Shown: positions 63,743 to 64,000 of the stretch, one piece after another
How positions within the stretch are numbered: position 1 is the stretch's first letter
How the letters are laid out: each line of letters begins with the position of its first letter
Assembly: GCF_007655135.1 (NCBI RefSeq)
Contig: NC_045132.1
Span: 26,096,354-26,160,353, forward strand
Length of the DNA stretch: 64,000 nucleotides
Direction: 5' to 3'
Origin: Punica granatum
Lineage: Eukaryota; Streptophyta; Magnoliopsida; Myrtales; Lythraceae
The notes under the pieces: generated by a model
Told to the model about the DNA's origin: nothing
The model's database searches: none
The model's input: only the letters and a program-made list of their open reading frames with translations
Program-made: the position numbers and the translations under genes

Positions 63743-64000
63743 CTATTGAGGACATATCATACTGTAAACAACCAACACCAGAAGGACCATGGGGTACAAA
63801 ACCTGCATAAAAATGTAGTGTATCGCAATAGAAGTATCAGTTAGTTAATGCTAGCAGCGATATGTAGTCTTTGGCCGAGAAGGTAAAATATTAGGTGTGC
63901 CTTACTCTTTCACAGGATGCAGCAGAAACCAACTCCGGTAGATACCCTTGGAACCCAAGATCGTAAACCGGCGTACCATCAGGATAGTAAAGACCGTAGT
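63743..64000 (-). CDS. GH17 glucan endo-1,3-beta-glucosidase, 3' end only
   Basis: Two partial minus-strand exons: 64000-63906 (continues beyond the window) and 63802-63743. The first reads YGLYYPDGTPVYDLGFQGYLP, the conserved end of the GH17 catalytic domain with the family's P-(D/N)-G-TPVY motif. The last exon encodes a hydrophobic run (VLYPMVLLVLVVYSMI) and stop, fitting a GPI-anchor signal or membrane tail. These enzymes cut callose in the cell wall or at plasmodesmata. The Arabidopsis gene in the same relative place is AT2G27500 (from memory). The catalytic residues are outside the window. Confidence 0.85.

Overview
This window is nuclear DNA of a flowering plant, most likely a woody eudicot. 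Genes are split by short GT-AG introns, intergenic DNA is A/T-rich with many (AT)n and (CT)n runs, and the proteins are plant families (NAC, RopGAP with CRIB, class III peroxidase, S40, LEA-2). I cannot fix the species. I rebuilt fifteen genes exon by exon, and a sixteenth runs off the right edge. In every multi-exon model the coding exons sum to a whole number of codons.

Layout. 2.4-20.1 kb is a dense housekeeping block: an LRR protein (-), RuvB-like 1/RIN1 (-), a chloroplast-like membrane protein of the 'NF-kappa-B inhibitor-like' family (+), nicalin (+) and a BED zinc-finger/coiled-coil protein (-). 21.9-38.6 kb holds three NAC090-type transcription factor genes on the minus strand, separated by long A/T-rich, transposon-littered spacers. 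The second and third lie in a tandem segmental duplication, and the second has a broken tail. 38.6-46.4 kb is gene-poor, with MITEs, a foldback element and an unrecognised possibly degenerate transcription unit. 46.4-54.9 kb carries an S40 senescence regulator (-), a class III peroxidase (-), an intronless LEA-2 protein (+) and a RopGAP (+) with a duplicated core promoter and an apparent C-terminal frameshift. 55.8-64 kb is again dense: N-carbamoylputrescine amidase (+), ribosomal protein eS25 (+), a POLE3/DPB4-type histone-fold protein (-) and the 3' end of a GH17 beta-1,3-glucanase (-).

From memory of Arabidopsis gene order, the left and middle parts match a merged version of two regions (around AT5G22320-22400 and AT3G44330-44380), and the right part matches AT2G27450-27500. 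The genes form no single pathway. Neighbours are linked by ancestry and, in places, by divergent promoters (RIN1 with the NF-kappa-B-inhibitor-like gene; peroxidase with LEA-2).

The points most worth following up are the decaying and diverging NAC array, the 641-bp foldback element made of two inverted MITE copies, the duplicated RopGAP promoter with the frameshifted RopGAP tail, a GC-AG intron in RIN1, and a BED-finger protein without a transposase core. I found no convincing tRNA, rRNA or CRISPR feature and no intact autonomous transposon.
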